Shown in pieces: positions 16,867 to 25,425 of a stretch of 57,041 bases of DNA. Below the pieces are notes generated by a model. The model was not told where the DNA came from. It ran no database searches and saw nothing but the letters and a program-made list of their open reading frames with translations. A program made the position numbers and the translations under genes. Positions within the stretch are counted from its first letter, which is position 1. Each line of letters begins with the position of its first letter. The stretch lies in contig NZ_QETH01000024.1 of the NCBI RefSeq assembly GCF_003105115.1, positions 1-57,041 on the forward strand, in the 5' to 3' direction. The DNA comes from Flavobacterium sp. HTF (GTDB taxonomy: Bacteria; Bacteroidota; Bacteroidia; Flavobacteriales; Flavobacteriaceae).

Positions 16867-18639
16867 ATGAAAACAAAGACATTTTTTAGCCTGAAAATTA
16901 TAACTATATTCTCTTTTCTTTTTCTTTTAAGCAGCTGTACAGACCTTGATGAAGCTGTGCTTGATGAAAAATTGGGAACTGATGCAACAGATCCTGCAGG
17001 TTCGCTTGCTGCAGCTTATGACAGACTTGGAGACGGAACTTTTACAGATCACGGAGCCGTTTTTGCCATGCAGGAATACACTACAGACGAAGCTATTTTG
17101 CCAACCCGAGGAAGTGACTGGGGTGATGGTGGAAAATGGAGAGATATGCATGAATTTACATGGAGTTCAAGTAATGCCATTGTAGTAGGTAACTGGGATT
17201 TACTGACAAACGGAATTACACGTTCTTTAACCGCAATTAAGTCATCAGAAGAAAATTCTTTTCCTGAAAAGGCATTATTTTTGGCAGAAGCAAAAGCTCT
17301 TTTAGCCTACTATACATATACTACATTAGATCTTTACGGGCAGGCACCGTTTAGAGATCCATTAAATGTAGATGCACCGATACAAATTTTAAAAGCAGAT
17401 ACTCAAATTGATCAGTTAATTAAAGATGTTGAGGCTATATTACCTGATTTGGCTGATATTGGTTCCCAGAGAACCCACCACGGAAGATTCACCAAACAAG
17501 CCGGTTATGCTTTTTTAGCTACGATGTATTTAAATCGTGCCGTATTTAAAGACCGTTACAATGCCTCATCAAATTTCAATTTTAATGAAGCAGCGGTATC
17601 AGGAACAGGAACAGATATGGATCGTGTTATTTATTACACATCACTATTGATCGACTCAGGGAAATTTAGTTTAGAAAGTGATTATTTCAAAAACTTTGCA
17701 AGAGATAACGATAATGGTTCAGAGCTTATTTTTGCGATTTCTCAAAAAATAGATTACATCAGAAACGGTTCTAACAGTTTTGCTTACGTGTGTATGGAGC
17801 GTAACCAGAGAACATCTGCTGCAAACAGAGGAACAAACGCTTCCTGTACAACTCCGGAATTTTATAATTCATGGGATAATAACCATGATGATCCAAGATT
17901 TCAACAACATTATCAATATGCAGACGGTACATGGTTTATGAACGATGGTACAGATGTAAGTGTTCCGGCAACAGATATTGTACCTAAAAGCAGCCCTGCG
18001 ACGCCTTGGTTCCATTTTAACAGAGGAATCCAGGCCGGGCCTCAGTATGGTCCTGTATTATTGACTTCTGCTGCTTTTGAAATGGTAGGTAACCGTATCA
18101 AAGTTTCGCCATTGGTTATGGAAAAAAGTACTACTACGAAAATGAATTTTACGCCAACACTGACATTTGCTGATCCTACTAAATCTGTTTTTGCCCAAAA
18201 CGAAATCAATCAGGGAGCCCGCGTATTTAAATATGAATTTGATCCTGAAGGAGGAAACGGTAACAGTAATGTTGATATTCCGTTGTTCCGTTTAGGAGGA
18301 ATGTATGCGATGAGAGCTGAAGCTCTTTACAGAAAAGGAAGTGCAGGTCTGGCTATGGACGATTTAAACAAATTACGCACCAGCAGAAAAAGAGAATCTT
18401 TGTATGCAAATGCACCGGGAAAACCACTTACTGCTGCTTTAGATGCAGTACAATTATATAAAGAATTAGGTTTCGAATTATACTGGGAATTACAAAGAAG
18501 ACCGGAAAGTATCCGTTTTGGAAAATTTGATTTAGCCGGAACTGCAAAAGCAGCTACAGAACCATTTAGAAGAGTATTTCCAATTCCGCAAACAGTAATA
18601 GATCAGAAATTATTTAAACAAAATGAAGGCTACAATTAA
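16867..18639 (+). CDS. SusD/RagB family outer-membrane nutrient-binding lipoprotein
   Basis: Protein of 590 residues with lipobox LLSSC (acylated Cys24). The N-terminal SusD-like part contains the TPR-type helices (ALFLAEAKALLAYYTYTTLDLYGQAPF), and the C-terminus carries the family ending (LRTSRKRE..., ELGFELYWELQRRPESIRFGKFD, RRVFPIPQTVIDQ). It forms the lid that captures substrate over the SusC barrel; its gene starts 3 nt after the SusC stop codon, as is standard. SusD sequences do not reveal ligand type by eye. Confidence 0.93.
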   Translation: MKTKTFFSLKIITIFSFLFLLSSCTDLDEAVLDEKLGTDATDPAGSLAAAYDRLGDGTFTDHGAVFAMQEYTTDEAILPTRGSDWGDGGKWRDMHEFTWSSSNAIVVGNWDLLTNGITRSLTAIKSSEENSFPEKALFLAEAKALLAYYTYTTLDLYGQAPFRDPLNVDAPIQILKADTQIDQLIKDVEAILPDLADIGSQRTHHGRFTKQAGYAFLATMYLNRAVFKDRYNASSNFNFNEAAVSGTGTDMDRVIYYTSLLIDSGKFSLESDYFKNFARDNDNGSELIFAISQKIDYIRNGSNSFAYVCMERNQRTSAANRGTNASCTTPEFYNSWDNNHDDPRFQQHYQYADGTWFMNDGTDVSVPATDIVPKSSPATPWFHFNRGIQAGPQYGPVLLTSAAFEMVGNRIKVSPLVMEKSTTTKMNFTPTLTFADPTKSVFAQNEINQGARVFKYEFDPEGGNGNSNVDIPLFRLGGMYAMRAEALYRKGSAGLAMDDLNKLRTSRKRESLYANAPGKPLTAALDAVQLYKELGFELYWELQRRPESIRFGKFDLAGTAKAATEPFRRVFPIPQTVIDQKLFKQNEGYN

Positions 18640-18668
18640 GTTTTTTTTGTGTTAGTTTATTTTAAGTC

Positions 18669-18700
18669 AAAAGCCTGTCCGTTCATTTGGGCAGGCTTTT
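18669..18700. terminator. Bidirectional terminator after susD-like gene
   Basis: AAAAGCCTGTCC and GGGCAGGCTTTT form a long stem with an 8-nt loop and A/T runs on both sides, between two convergent genes. Confidence 0.85.
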
Positions 18701-18703
18701 ATA

Positions 18704-19465
18704 TTATTTCGGAATTTCAGGGGGAATAACTTTGTATTTTTCTTCCTCTTCTTCGGCTCTTTTTTGGGCGGCTTTTCCTTTTCCGATGGGTATTCCCGCG
18801 GTAACATACAACGATCTGTTATATTGATTGGGACTTGCATCTCCTTTCATCAGCGGCACTAATCCGTAGTAGTACTGAACCGTTATATTCAGACCGTTTC
18901 CGACATTCATGTGATAACCTGCGCCCAGAGCAACACCGGCATCAATAACATGCAGCTTGTCTCTGATATCGTATTTATAAATAACATCTTCCTTATTATA
19001 TTCATTTTTAAATTTATCAAAAGCCTTGGCCAGCAATCCCAATTGTGGCCCCGCTTTTAGATATATATTGTTTTTGAACTGGTATTTGATGAGTATCGGG
19101 ACGTTAAAATAACGGATTTCGCGGTCAACGCTTCCTCCGGCAAATGTGTTATCCAAATTTTCGTCATTTAGAGAATAAACAGGCAATCCGTGAGCTCCCA
19201 TGGGCGATTTTACAATAACTCCGGTATTGATCATCCACGCCGGATTTTTTTTTGATTTTATATCGAAATAAAACCCAAGATTAAAACCAGGTTCAGTTCC
19301 CGAACTCTCTAAATTAGAAATGGTGGAGAAATTAAGTCCGCCATCTAAACCAAATTCCAAAAAAGGCGAATTAAGTTTATCTCCAAAAATAAGGGAAATC
19401 AAAACTTGTGACTGGGCAGTAGCGATGCAAAAAAAAGCACTAAGTAAAAATAAACCTTTTTTCAT
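18704..19465 (-). CDS. Outer-membrane beta-barrel (PorT-like) protein
   Basis: Protein of 253 residues starting MKKGLFLLSAFFCIATAQSQ, a clear signal peptide. I therefore chose the ATG at 19465 rather than an upstream in-frame one that would put 41 unlikely residues before the signal. The body alternates polar and aromatic strands with the family-type phrases LEFGLDGGLNFSTI and GFNLGFYFDIKS, FNVPILIKYQFKNNIYLKAGPQLG, and resembles the outer-membrane beta-barrel families widespread in Bacteroidota. A basic/acidic tail KRAEEEEEKYKVIPPEIPK follows the last strand. It starts 10 nt after the previous gene ends, so the two form an operon. Function unknown beyond outer-membrane location. Confidence 0.75.
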   Translation of the reverse strand: MKKGLFLLSAFFCIATAQSQVLISLIFGDKLNSPFLEFGLDGGLNFSTISNLESSGTEPGFNLGFYFDIKSKKNPAWMINTGVIVKSPMGAHGLPVYSLNDENLDNTFAGGSVDREIRYFNVPILIKYQFKNNIYLKAGPQLGLLAKAFDKFKNEYNKEDVIYKYDIRDKLHVIDAGVALGAGYHMNVGNGLNITVQYYYGLVPLMKGDASPNQYNRSLYVTAGIPIGKGKAAQKRAEEEEEKYKVIPPEIPK

Positions 19466-19475
19466 GTTGATGAAA

Positions 19476-20606
19476 TTAGAGTCCAAAACGATATTGAAGA
19501 CCGCCCAATACTTGTGTACGGCTGCCCAAAAAACCTGCCTCAACCCTAAACATAATATGTTTATTGTACTGAAACTGGGATCCAACAATAAAATTCCACA
19601 TATCTTTTGGGGCTTTCTGAAGTGAATATTGTATGGTCGAAGACCCAGACCCGGCAGTACTTAAAGCTCCGTCTAAGGATGTTAAAATGTTTCCGGCACT
19701 TTCGAGCGCCCTGTTTGCTGTATTGTGTTTGGCATTATTAACAGGATTTGCCTGTTGTGCAGGAGTTAGCGAATTCCACCAGGTATCTACTTTTGTCTGG
19801 TTTTCGGCTACTTTTTCAAAACCATTATCTACTTTTTGCTGAGCACTGTCCAATTCCAAAACATCCGATAAATTGATGTTTCCGTCTGTGTCCCCACCGA
19901 TATGAACCCTAAAGCCTCCAACCCAGACCGCAATGTTTTGTTCCGGCTTATTGAATTTAAAAGTTTTACCCAATCTTGGTCCAAAAATATAAGAGAAAGC
20001 CGGTTTGTCTAACGAACTCACATCGCTCCACGACATATTCATATCCAGGGCAAACCACCCGCCGCCAATACCAATAGTGGGCGTCAGGCCAAGACCGACT
20101 GTTGTTACTTCAAAATTTGCTTTTGTACTGAAACTGGCAATTTCCGACCAGTTATTGTCAGCATCCGGTACCCAGATTCCTGCATTTATTTTGGTTGTAG
20201 ATTTACCTTTGCCAAAAATTCCGTAGATATTTAAAAAAGGCAGTAACCATACATCCGGCCGAATAGTAAGTGCACCGGCCTCCACAGAAGATTTGTCAAA
20301 GCGTACAATTTCATCCAGGTTAAATTTCTGGCCATTATTAAAACCAACTTCCAGATCACTTATTACAATTTCAGAATCCTGCCAGAAATAATTAACCGAA
20401 ATCCCGGCAGAATAGGGGAGTTTAAATCCTTTTTGGGCTACTTTTTCTCCCCAAATTGGTAATGCATAAGGATATTTTTCAACTTTAAGACTGTCTTTGA
20501 GTATCTTATTTTTTTCTCCAACTATTTTTTCGGAATAGACCTGTCCGAAACTTTGAATGCTAAAAAATAATAATAATATGGCTGATATTACTGTACTACA
20601 TTTCAT
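19476..20606 (-). CDS. Predicted outer-membrane protein of unknown function
   Basis: Protein of 376 residues with signal peptide (ISAILLLFFSIQSFGQ). Repeated amphipathic strands and the C-terminal GGLQYRFGL, ending in an aromatic-x-hydrophobic strand, indicate a beta-barrel. A helical insert rich in Gln/Asn/Ala at about 255-320 (TPAQQANPVNNAKHNTANRAL) may be an extracellular or periplasmic loop. The protein resembles uncharacterised Bacteroidota exported proteins; I cannot assign a function. First gene of a two-gene operon with the porin-like gene downstream. Confidence 0.7.
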   Translation of the reverse strand: MKCSTVISAILLLFFSIQSFGQVYSEKIVGEKNKILKDSLKVEKYPYALPIWGEKVAQKGFKLPYSAGISVNYFWQDSEIVISDLEVGFNNGQKFNLDEIVRFDKSSVEAGALTIRPDVWLLPFLNIYGIFGKGKSTTKINAGIWVPDADNNWSEIASFSTKANFEVTTVGLGLTPTIGIGGGWFALDMNMSWSDVSSLDKPAFSYIFGPRLGKTFKFNKPEQNIAVWVGGFRVHIGGDTDGNINLSDVLELDSAQQKVDNGFEKVAENQTKVDTWWNSLTPAQQANPVNNAKHNTANRALESAGNILTSLDGALSTAGSGSSTIQYSLQKAPKDMWNFIVGSQFQYNKHIMFRVEAGFLGSRTQVLGGLQYRFGL

Positions 20607-20916
20607 TGGCTAGTGTTTTTAAAATTAATTAATTAAACTGCGTTGAATAAATATGTATTAGACGTAATCTGGCATTTATTTTTTTAGAAGAGAGAGTATA
20701 GAGAACATTTTACCGAAGGCGTAGAATAAAATATGCGGTAATTAGTATTAAAGTTAAGAAAAATTTCATTCAAAAAAACCGATTTTTAGAATAATTGTTT
20801 TTTCATGATATTGATAATGAATGATGTATGGATGTTTTAAAATTAAAAAGGACAAAAGAAATACATTCCTTTGTCCTGATAATTATTCTTTAAAGTTGAA
20901 ATTTCATATAAAAAAA
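20607..20916. other. Intergenic region with one terminator
   Basis: No coding sequence recognised. It contains the promoter region of the outer-membrane protein operon (no clear TAnnTTTG box found) and, at 20849-20876, a hairpin AGGACAAAAG ... CCTTTGTCCT that on the minus strand is followed by a T-rich run and terminates the small-protein gene to its right. Confidence 0.5.
20849..20876 (-). terminator. Terminator downstream of the small Cys-rich protein gene
   Basis: Near-perfect 9-10-bp stem (AGGACAAA/TTTGTCCT) with T-run on the minus strand, 41 nt after the stop codon at 20917. Confidence 0.7.
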
Positions 20917-21126
20917 TCAATCTTCCCAGCCACATAAAGTCAAACCATAACCTTGTGCCTGAGAAAGTGACACTTTGGTTAATTCATGCCGACAGGCGGT
21001 TAAGCCACGGCAATATTCTTTATAATGATATTTTTTTGCACCTGTAGGACCACAGATATATACTTTAGTTTCCGGTGGGCGAAAAGAGCTGAGGAATATA
21101 AATAGTAGGATTAAAATATATTTCAT
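20917..21126 (-). CDS. Small secreted Cys-containing protein
   Basis: Protein of 69 residues: signal peptide (YILILLFIFLSSF), then VYICGPTGAKKYHYKEYCRGL, TACRHELTKVSLSQAQGYG and a final TLCGWED. Four cysteines and a His in a C-x18-C-x5-C-x-H arrangement suggest a metal-binding or disulfide-bonded fold. I recognise the type as a small conserved Bacteroidota exported protein but know no function. The lipoprotein gene upstream ends 23 nt before it, so the two are probably co-transcribed. Confidence 0.65.
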   Translation of the reverse strand: MKYILILLFIFLSSFRPPETKVYICGPTGAKKYHYKEYCRGLTACRHELTKVSLSQAQGYGLTLCGWED

Positions 21127-21149
21127 TGCATGAGATTTAGGTTAAGATT

Positions 21150-21548
21150 TTAGGGGACTATTAAATTGTATTCATTTCCATTTGTGTCTATTGCTTTTAG
21201 TTTTCCTTGTGCAATCCATTGTGTTTTGATTTCAATATTTTTAACAGTGTCAAGTAATATCCCGGCACCAAATTTTCCCTGCACATTAATATTTCCGAAA
21301 ACAGAATCTCCTTTGCTGTCAATTCCTTTTACATCATAATTATACTCATAATGCCCCGAATTGCCCGTTCGGTACTCATATTGATACCCAGTATCTACAT
21401 GATACGTTTTTGCTTCTTCGGGTGTAATCGTTTTGCGGTCATCGGCAGTAATAACTTCTTTGTAAAAAGTGTTTATTTTTGGCTGTGGTAATTCTTTTGT
21501 ACAGCCTGTTATTACTAATAGAAAAACAAGGAGTAATTTTTTAATCAT
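21150..21548 (-). CDS. Hypothetical lipoprotein
   Basis: Protein of 132 residues with signal MIKKLLLVFLLVITGC and acylated Cys16. The mature part (YEYRTGNSGHYEYNYDVKGIDSKGDSVFG and following) is beta-rich without recognisable catalytic residues. Likely anchored in the inner or outer membrane facing the periplasm. It precedes the small Cys-containing protein gene and may be its partner. No operator of the TTACGG type lies upstream, so it is apparently not part of the regulon described for its right-hand neighbours. Confidence 0.65.
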   Translation of the reverse strand: MIKKLLLVFLLVITGCTKELPQPKINTFYKEVITADDRKTITPEEAKTYHVDTGYQYEYRTGNSGHYEYNYDVKGIDSKGDSVFGNINVQGKFGAGILLDTVKNIEIKTQWIAQGKLKAIDTNGNEYNLIVP

Positions 21549-21605
21549 AATTTCATCTGTTCAGGTTATAAATATATAGTTCCATTTTATTGAATGTAAG
21601 CGTAT

Positions 21606-22670
21606 TTATACCTGAATTTGACCTTCATAAATATCAACTGTGTCTAGTAGTTCCTTCTCAAATTGATAAATATCATCAATTGATGAAATTGCGGTTTTGG
21701 TCTCATTTTTATTATCATTAAAAAGGCTGATGTATTTTTTTCCTCCGTTTAAGTGTAATCTGCAGAGTGGTTTACGATTATTATCATCTAACAAAATTCC
21801 GAAGTAAGATTGTGTATCACGATGTACAATTCTTTTAATTGGAATTTTTCTTCTCAAAATCGCAACAATAATTCTGTAGCCTTCTAATTCTTCTTCGGTT
21901 GTTACCACTTTGTTTTCATCTTCAACAGACAGAATTTCCTCATCTTGCTGTTTAATAGTTTCTTTGGTAAGAGCTGCATTCAGCCGGTCATTGATTCTAT
22001 CGTTAATATATTGACTAACTGATTTCTGTACCAAATCTTTAAATTCATCAACTACTTTTTCGGTAAGCCTGCCCGTGTAAACTTTATTTGCAAAAAGCTT
22101 TGTAAAATCGCTGGACGGGTTTTCAAGTTCATCGTTAATTTGCTTTTTTATTTCTTTAATATATTTTAATGAACTGGCATTGCTGACAATATTGTCAACA
22201 TTAAAATTAGATTTATGAAACTTTGTAATTTCACTAATCGTATTTTCTTTGAGATTGGTAATGTCGAATTCAAGAAATGGTTTTTCATCCATTTTATTCT
22301 GAGCATCCAAATCAGTAAAGAATTGATAATTAATACCATTTGTCAAAAGGGCGAATCGTGTTTTGGTAACATGAAAGTATCTGAATAATTGAGAGTTATG
22401 AACCGTAAGTTTTTCTTTCCATCCTTTACACTCCACTATGATAATTGGTTCGCCATTCTGGAATATAGCATAATCTACTTTTTCTCCTTTTTTTAAGCCC
22501 AAATCGGCTGTAAATTCCGGAACAACTTCAAGAGGATTAAAAGCATCATATCCTAAGACATGAATAAATGGTAATACAAAAGCATGTTTGGTAGACTCTT
22601 CCGTTTCAATTTTGCTTTTAAGCTGATTAATCTTATCAGCTAATGATTTAAGTTGAATATTAATTTCCAT
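21606..22670 (-). CDS. Orphan HSDR_N (type I restriction R-subunit N-terminal) nuclease-like protein
   Basis: Protein of 354 residues. The N-terminal 160 residues show the PD-(D/E)XK-type core of the HsdR N-terminal domain: D66 (KVDYAIF), E80 and K82 (PIIIVECKGWKE), plus the conserved Q in NSQLFRYF and the phrase FALLTNGINYQFFTD. There is no helicase domain and no HsdM or HsdS gene nearby. The C-terminal 100 residues (SYFGILLDDNNRKPLCRLHL ... KKYISLF) form a separate unassigned domain. It may be a stand-alone nuclease or a DNA-binding relic; activity is inference. Transcribed alone from an activator-type promoter shared with two other loci of this region. Confidence 0.8.
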   Translation of the reverse strand: MEINIQLKSLADKINQLKSKIETEESTKHAFVLPFIHVLGYDAFNPLEVVPEFTADLGLKKGEKVDYAIFQNGEPIIIVECKGWKEKLTVHNSQLFRYFHVTKTRFALLTNGINYQFFTDLDAQNKMDEKPFLEFDITNLKENTISEITKFHKSNFNVDNIVSNASSLKYIKEIKKQINDELENPSSDFTKLFANKVYTGRLTEKVVDEFKDLVQKSVSQYINDRINDRLNAALTKETIKQQDEEILSVEDENKVVTTEEELEGYRIIVAILRRKIPIKRIVHRDTQSYFGILLDDNNRKPLCRLHLNGGKKYISLFNDNKNETKTAISSIDDIYQFEKELLDTVDIYEGQIQV

Positions 22671-22698
22671 TGGTTTTGTAGTTTTAAAATTATTTATT

Positions 22699-22744
22699 CA
22701 AATGTAAATCCAATCAAAACCAATACTTTACGGTAATCCGTAAA
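22699..22744 (-). promoter_or_regulatory. Promoter A with TTTACGG-N4-CCGTAAA operator
   Basis: On the minus strand, TTTACGG-ATTA-CCGTAAA occupies 22744-22727, and a -7 box TACATTTG (22706-22699) starts 38 nt from its first base. The transcript would begin near 22692, leaving a leader of about 22 nt to ATG 22670. No proper -33 TTG is present at the usual distance, and the operator overlaps where it should be, as expected for an activator-dependent promoter. Confidence 0.75.
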
Positions 22745-22784
22745 TCGAAATTTATTTTAAAAGCAGAACGGCTTGTAAATAGAA

Positions 22785-22809
22785 AAAGAGGATTTTATAA
22801 ATCCTCTTT
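22785..22809 (-). terminator. Terminator of the eight-gene operon
   Basis: AAAGAGGAT ... ATCCTCTTT stem with T-run on the minus strand, 37 nt after the last stop codon of the operon. Confidence 0.8.
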
Positions 22810-22845
22810 GTGAATCAATATTTATTCTTTTACAATTCTATTAAA

Positions 22846-23745
22846 TTATGGATTCTTTGATATAAAATCTTTTATAATTTTCTCCATGTTAGATGGCAAA
22901 TCAGCATTTTTAATCTCAAAACGTTTTACTTTCATTTCTGTAAACCATTTTGTCCAATACGCTTTTATTACTTTTTCTTCGTAAGGATTATTTCGATTAG
23001 GATTAATTCCCAGAACAATTACTTCGAGATCAGATAATTCATTACCGGCTTTTATAAATCCGAAGTCCTGCTCCTGAAACTTTTTTTGCCAGTTTTGTGT
23101 ATTCAAACCGTTTTTTCGAATTAATTCTGGTGTGATATAAGTAGTTCTGTTAGCTTCTTTTACAACGGTATTTTCATAAAACATATAGCCATCAGTCAGT
23201 ATGACCAAAATATTTCTTCTTCCGTTTTCAATGCATTGATCTTTTACTTTAGTATCAAAAAAATTCCAAATATCAGAGCCGATAAAATTATCATCTTTTA
23301 TAGCCGATTCATATATTTTAGAGGTTTGGGAAGCATAATTTGAGTTCAGCGAATTCAATAATTCTTTTGAGGCATTATTTTTATCAATTGAAATTTTCAA
23401 CTTTTCAGAAATCGAATTAATTTCCGGATCTTGAGGTTCCGGATTAAAGAATAACTGCATTTTATCATCAATTTGCCTGATTCGTTTTGACTTTAAATGC
23501 TCAGTAAAGGCTTCAGAAACGGATTTTATATAACCCAAATCTCTTTGGTAATATTCCATTGTTGGATTTGGATTTTTTTTGAGACTAATCCTGTCCGATA
23601 AATCCAGTAGAATACTAATGTTATAATTTTCGGCAATGGGATTTTTTGTAACGACTTCTTTTTCTTCATTTTTAGGTTCTTCTTTGCATGAAAAAAATAA
23701 AATCAGTAATAATGACATTACCATTTTTAGTAAAGTGTTTTTCAT
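22846..23745 (-). CDS. Lipoprotein with a vWA-like domain
   Basis: Protein of 299 residues with lipobox LFFSC (Cys20). The mature part begins with a von Willebrand A-like first strand and MIDAS-like motif ISILLDLSDRIS (D-x-S-D instead of the canonical D-x-S-x-S), followed by a second typical strand NILVILTDGYMFYE (T-D-G). That supports a metal-dependent adhesion or sensing fold facing the periplasm, possibly with altered metal binding. Last gene of the operon; it starts 5 nt after the membrane protein gene. TerB, vWA and membrane proteins together recall the Ter-type stress systems, but this is a resemblance only. Confidence 0.7.
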   Translation of the reverse strand: MKNTLLKMVMSLLLILFFSCKEEPKNEEKEVVTKNPIAENYNISILLDLSDRISLKKNPNPTMEYYQRDLGYIKSVSEAFTEHLKSKRIRQIDDKMQLFFNPEPQDPEINSISEKLKISIDKNNASKELLNSLNSNYASQTSKIYESAIKDDNFIGSDIWNFFDTKVKDQCIENGRRNILVILTDGYMFYENTVVKEANRTTYITPELIRKNGLNTQNWQKKFQEQDFGFIKAGNELSDLEVIVLGINPNRNNPYEEKVIKAYWTKWFTEMKVKRFEIKNADLPSNMEKIIKDFISKNP

Positions 23746-23749
23746 AATA

Positions 23750-25015
23750 TTAGTTTTTAAAATATACTAAATGTTGAAAATCAGGATCAACTAAATTTAA
23801 TCTGCCAAGATGTTCTTCAGATAAATCTTCACATCCTTCAAGTAATTCTACTTTTTCTTTATGAGGTAAAGCAATTTCAGTGTTGATAGCCTGAAACCAG
23901 CCTTCTTTATATTGATGATGATAATGAAGATATTCTTTTACAGGAAAAACAAAGCCATCGATTTTCAGTTGAAGTTCTGATATTTTACCGTTTATAGTTA
24001 CAATTTGCCCTTTAAAATCATTAGCCTTATTGATATAATCGGTTTTTAATTTTTCTAAATCAAGAAGATTTTCTTTTTTGCCTCTTATAAAAGCCCTGAT
24101 TTTATCAATGTTTTCAAACTCTTTCATGACAAAATCAAAAACTAGTCCCCAGATGATATACACTACAAATCCGGCAAAAATGATCATCCAAAACTCCGCT
24201 TCACCTAAAGCTATATTTAAATTATAAGGAGCTGAATCTGTCGTTTTATTGAACTCATATATTTTTTTCTCAATTTGATAAGCCAGTAATGCATCAAACA
24301 AAAACGTGGTTACAAAAAGGGCAATCATCCTGAAAATATTTTTTAAACCTTTTCCTTTCTGCACCATGTGAATGACGTAACCTAACCCCATAAATACAAA
24401 TGGAATGGTAACCACTAATACACCTTCTAACCAGCTTGCTTTAAAAGAATTGTTTAATGCATCAGCATCAAAAATCGCTGCTGTGAGGCTATCGTTTGCA
24501 AACTCTTTAAAAAAGGCAGAATAGGATGCAGAAATATAGAAAACCAGGACGTATAATGTTATGGGCAAAAGCAGAAATAAACCGATATAAAATTGGGCTT
24601 TTAATCCCTTTCCATCCTCAATTCCGTACTTGTCGGGATTTCGTTTTACTTCGATAATTTCATTTTTTATCTGATCAATATTATCATTTAGGTCTTGTTC
24701 CTTTTTTTCATAAATACCAATGGCAGCTTCCGATTTTTTTAGTTCTGTCCTGTTTTTTTCCTGCTCTTCGCGATAAGGTTGCTTCAGTCGGTCCTGTTCC
24801 TGTTTTTGTTTTCGGCATTGGTCTTCAAAGCTCATATACAGATTTTGCAGGCATGCTTTTAAGACAATTGGTTTTCCGGTAGCTTTTACAGATGCAGCAA
24901 AGCCACTTTGATAATAAGTGATTCTTATTTGTTCTCTGTCTTCTTCGTTTTCATCAAAATTTTTAAGAGGAGAATCTTCTTTTTTTAAACTAAATAATTG
25001 TGTAAGTGATTTCAT
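23750..25015 (-). CDS. Four-TM membrane protein with two coiled coils
   Basis: Protein of 421 residues: a cytosolic N-terminal part, a Gln/Lys/Glu-rich coiled coil (about 64-125), TM1 141-163, TM2 196-216, TM3 227-246, TM4 273-295, a second coiled coil (about 300-355) and a C-terminal cytosolic region. No ATP-binding or catalytic motif is visible, and I do not recognise the family. The tight spacing to the TerB-like gene (4 nt) and the vWA-like lipoprotein gene (5 nt) suggests a complex spanning cytosol, membrane and periplasm. That is inference from gene order. Confidence 0.7.
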   Translation of the reverse strand: MKSLTQLFSLKKEDSPLKNFDENEEDREQIRITYYQSGFAASVKATGKPIVLKACLQNLYMSFEDQCRKQKQEQDRLKQPYREEQEKNRTELKKSEAAIGIYEKKEQDLNDNIDQIKNEIIEVKRNPDKYGIEDGKGLKAQFYIGLFLLLPITLYVLVFYISASYSAFFKEFANDSLTAAIFDADALNNSFKASWLEGVLVVTIPFVFMGLGYVIHMVQKGKGLKNIFRMIALFVTTFLFDALLAYQIEKKIYEFNKTTDSAPYNLNIALGEAEFWMIIFAGFVVYIIWGLVFDFVMKEFENIDKIRAFIRGKKENLLDLEKLKTDYINKANDFKGQIVTINGKISELQLKIDGFVFPVKEYLHYHHQYKEGWFQAINTEIALPHKEKVELLEGCEDLSEEHLGRLNLVDPDFQHLVYFKN

Positions 25016-25018
25016 AAC

Positions 25019-25414
25019 TTAAGAATTTAATTGATTTATGATTTCTTCTTTTTGAATATTTTTCTGGACACAATCAATGAGATAATCTGATAGTTCATTA
25101 ATGTTTTCATCCAGAAAATTAAATTTTCTGCAATACTTTTTAAGCATGTTTAGTTCATCTTCGGTAATCTTTCCATCGGCCCAAATGATTCGCGTAAAAT
25201 CATATAAATATTCAATTCTCGTGTTAAGATCTTCAGGGATAATTAATTCAGTATTTATCGGATTGAGAAAAAGTTTATCAAGTTCCTCTCTTGGAATTCC
25301 TCTTTCGTCTGCAAAATGGTAGAGCATCTGAAGCTCTAAAACATCAAATTGATCATCGGATAATGCCATTTGATATAATCTCAGAAAATGGCTTTTTAGT
25401 TCTATTGTTATCAT
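25019..25414 (-). CDS. TerB-like protein
   Basis: Protein of 131 residues, all-helical, with the TerB-like phrase FTRIIWADGKITEDELNMLKKY (acidic D-G-x-I-x-x-x-E motif following a hydrophobic helix) and a related first repeat ALSDDQFDVLELQMLYHFA. TerB-family proteins are linked to membrane-associated stress and phage-related systems and may bind metal through conserved acidic residues. Cytosolic. It leads directly into the coiled-coil membrane protein gene, whose cytosolic parts are a plausible binding partner. Confidence 0.75.
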   Translation of the reverse strand: MITIELKSHFLRLYQMALSDDQFDVLELQMLYHFADERGIPREELDKLFLNPINTELIIPEDLNTRIEYLYDFTRIIWADGKITEDELNMLKKYCRKFNFLDENINELSDYLIDCVQKNIQKEEIINQLNS

Positions 25415-25425
25415 TGTTAAGATAT

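Noticed and set aside
19466..19588. Extended start of the porin-like gene
   Set aside because: It would place 41 residues before an obvious signal peptide and overlap the upstream gene's end.
23750..25414. Bona fide tellurite-resistance (Ter) operon
   Set aside because: Only a TerB-like fold is visible; TerC, TerD, TerE and TerF-type proteins are absent.
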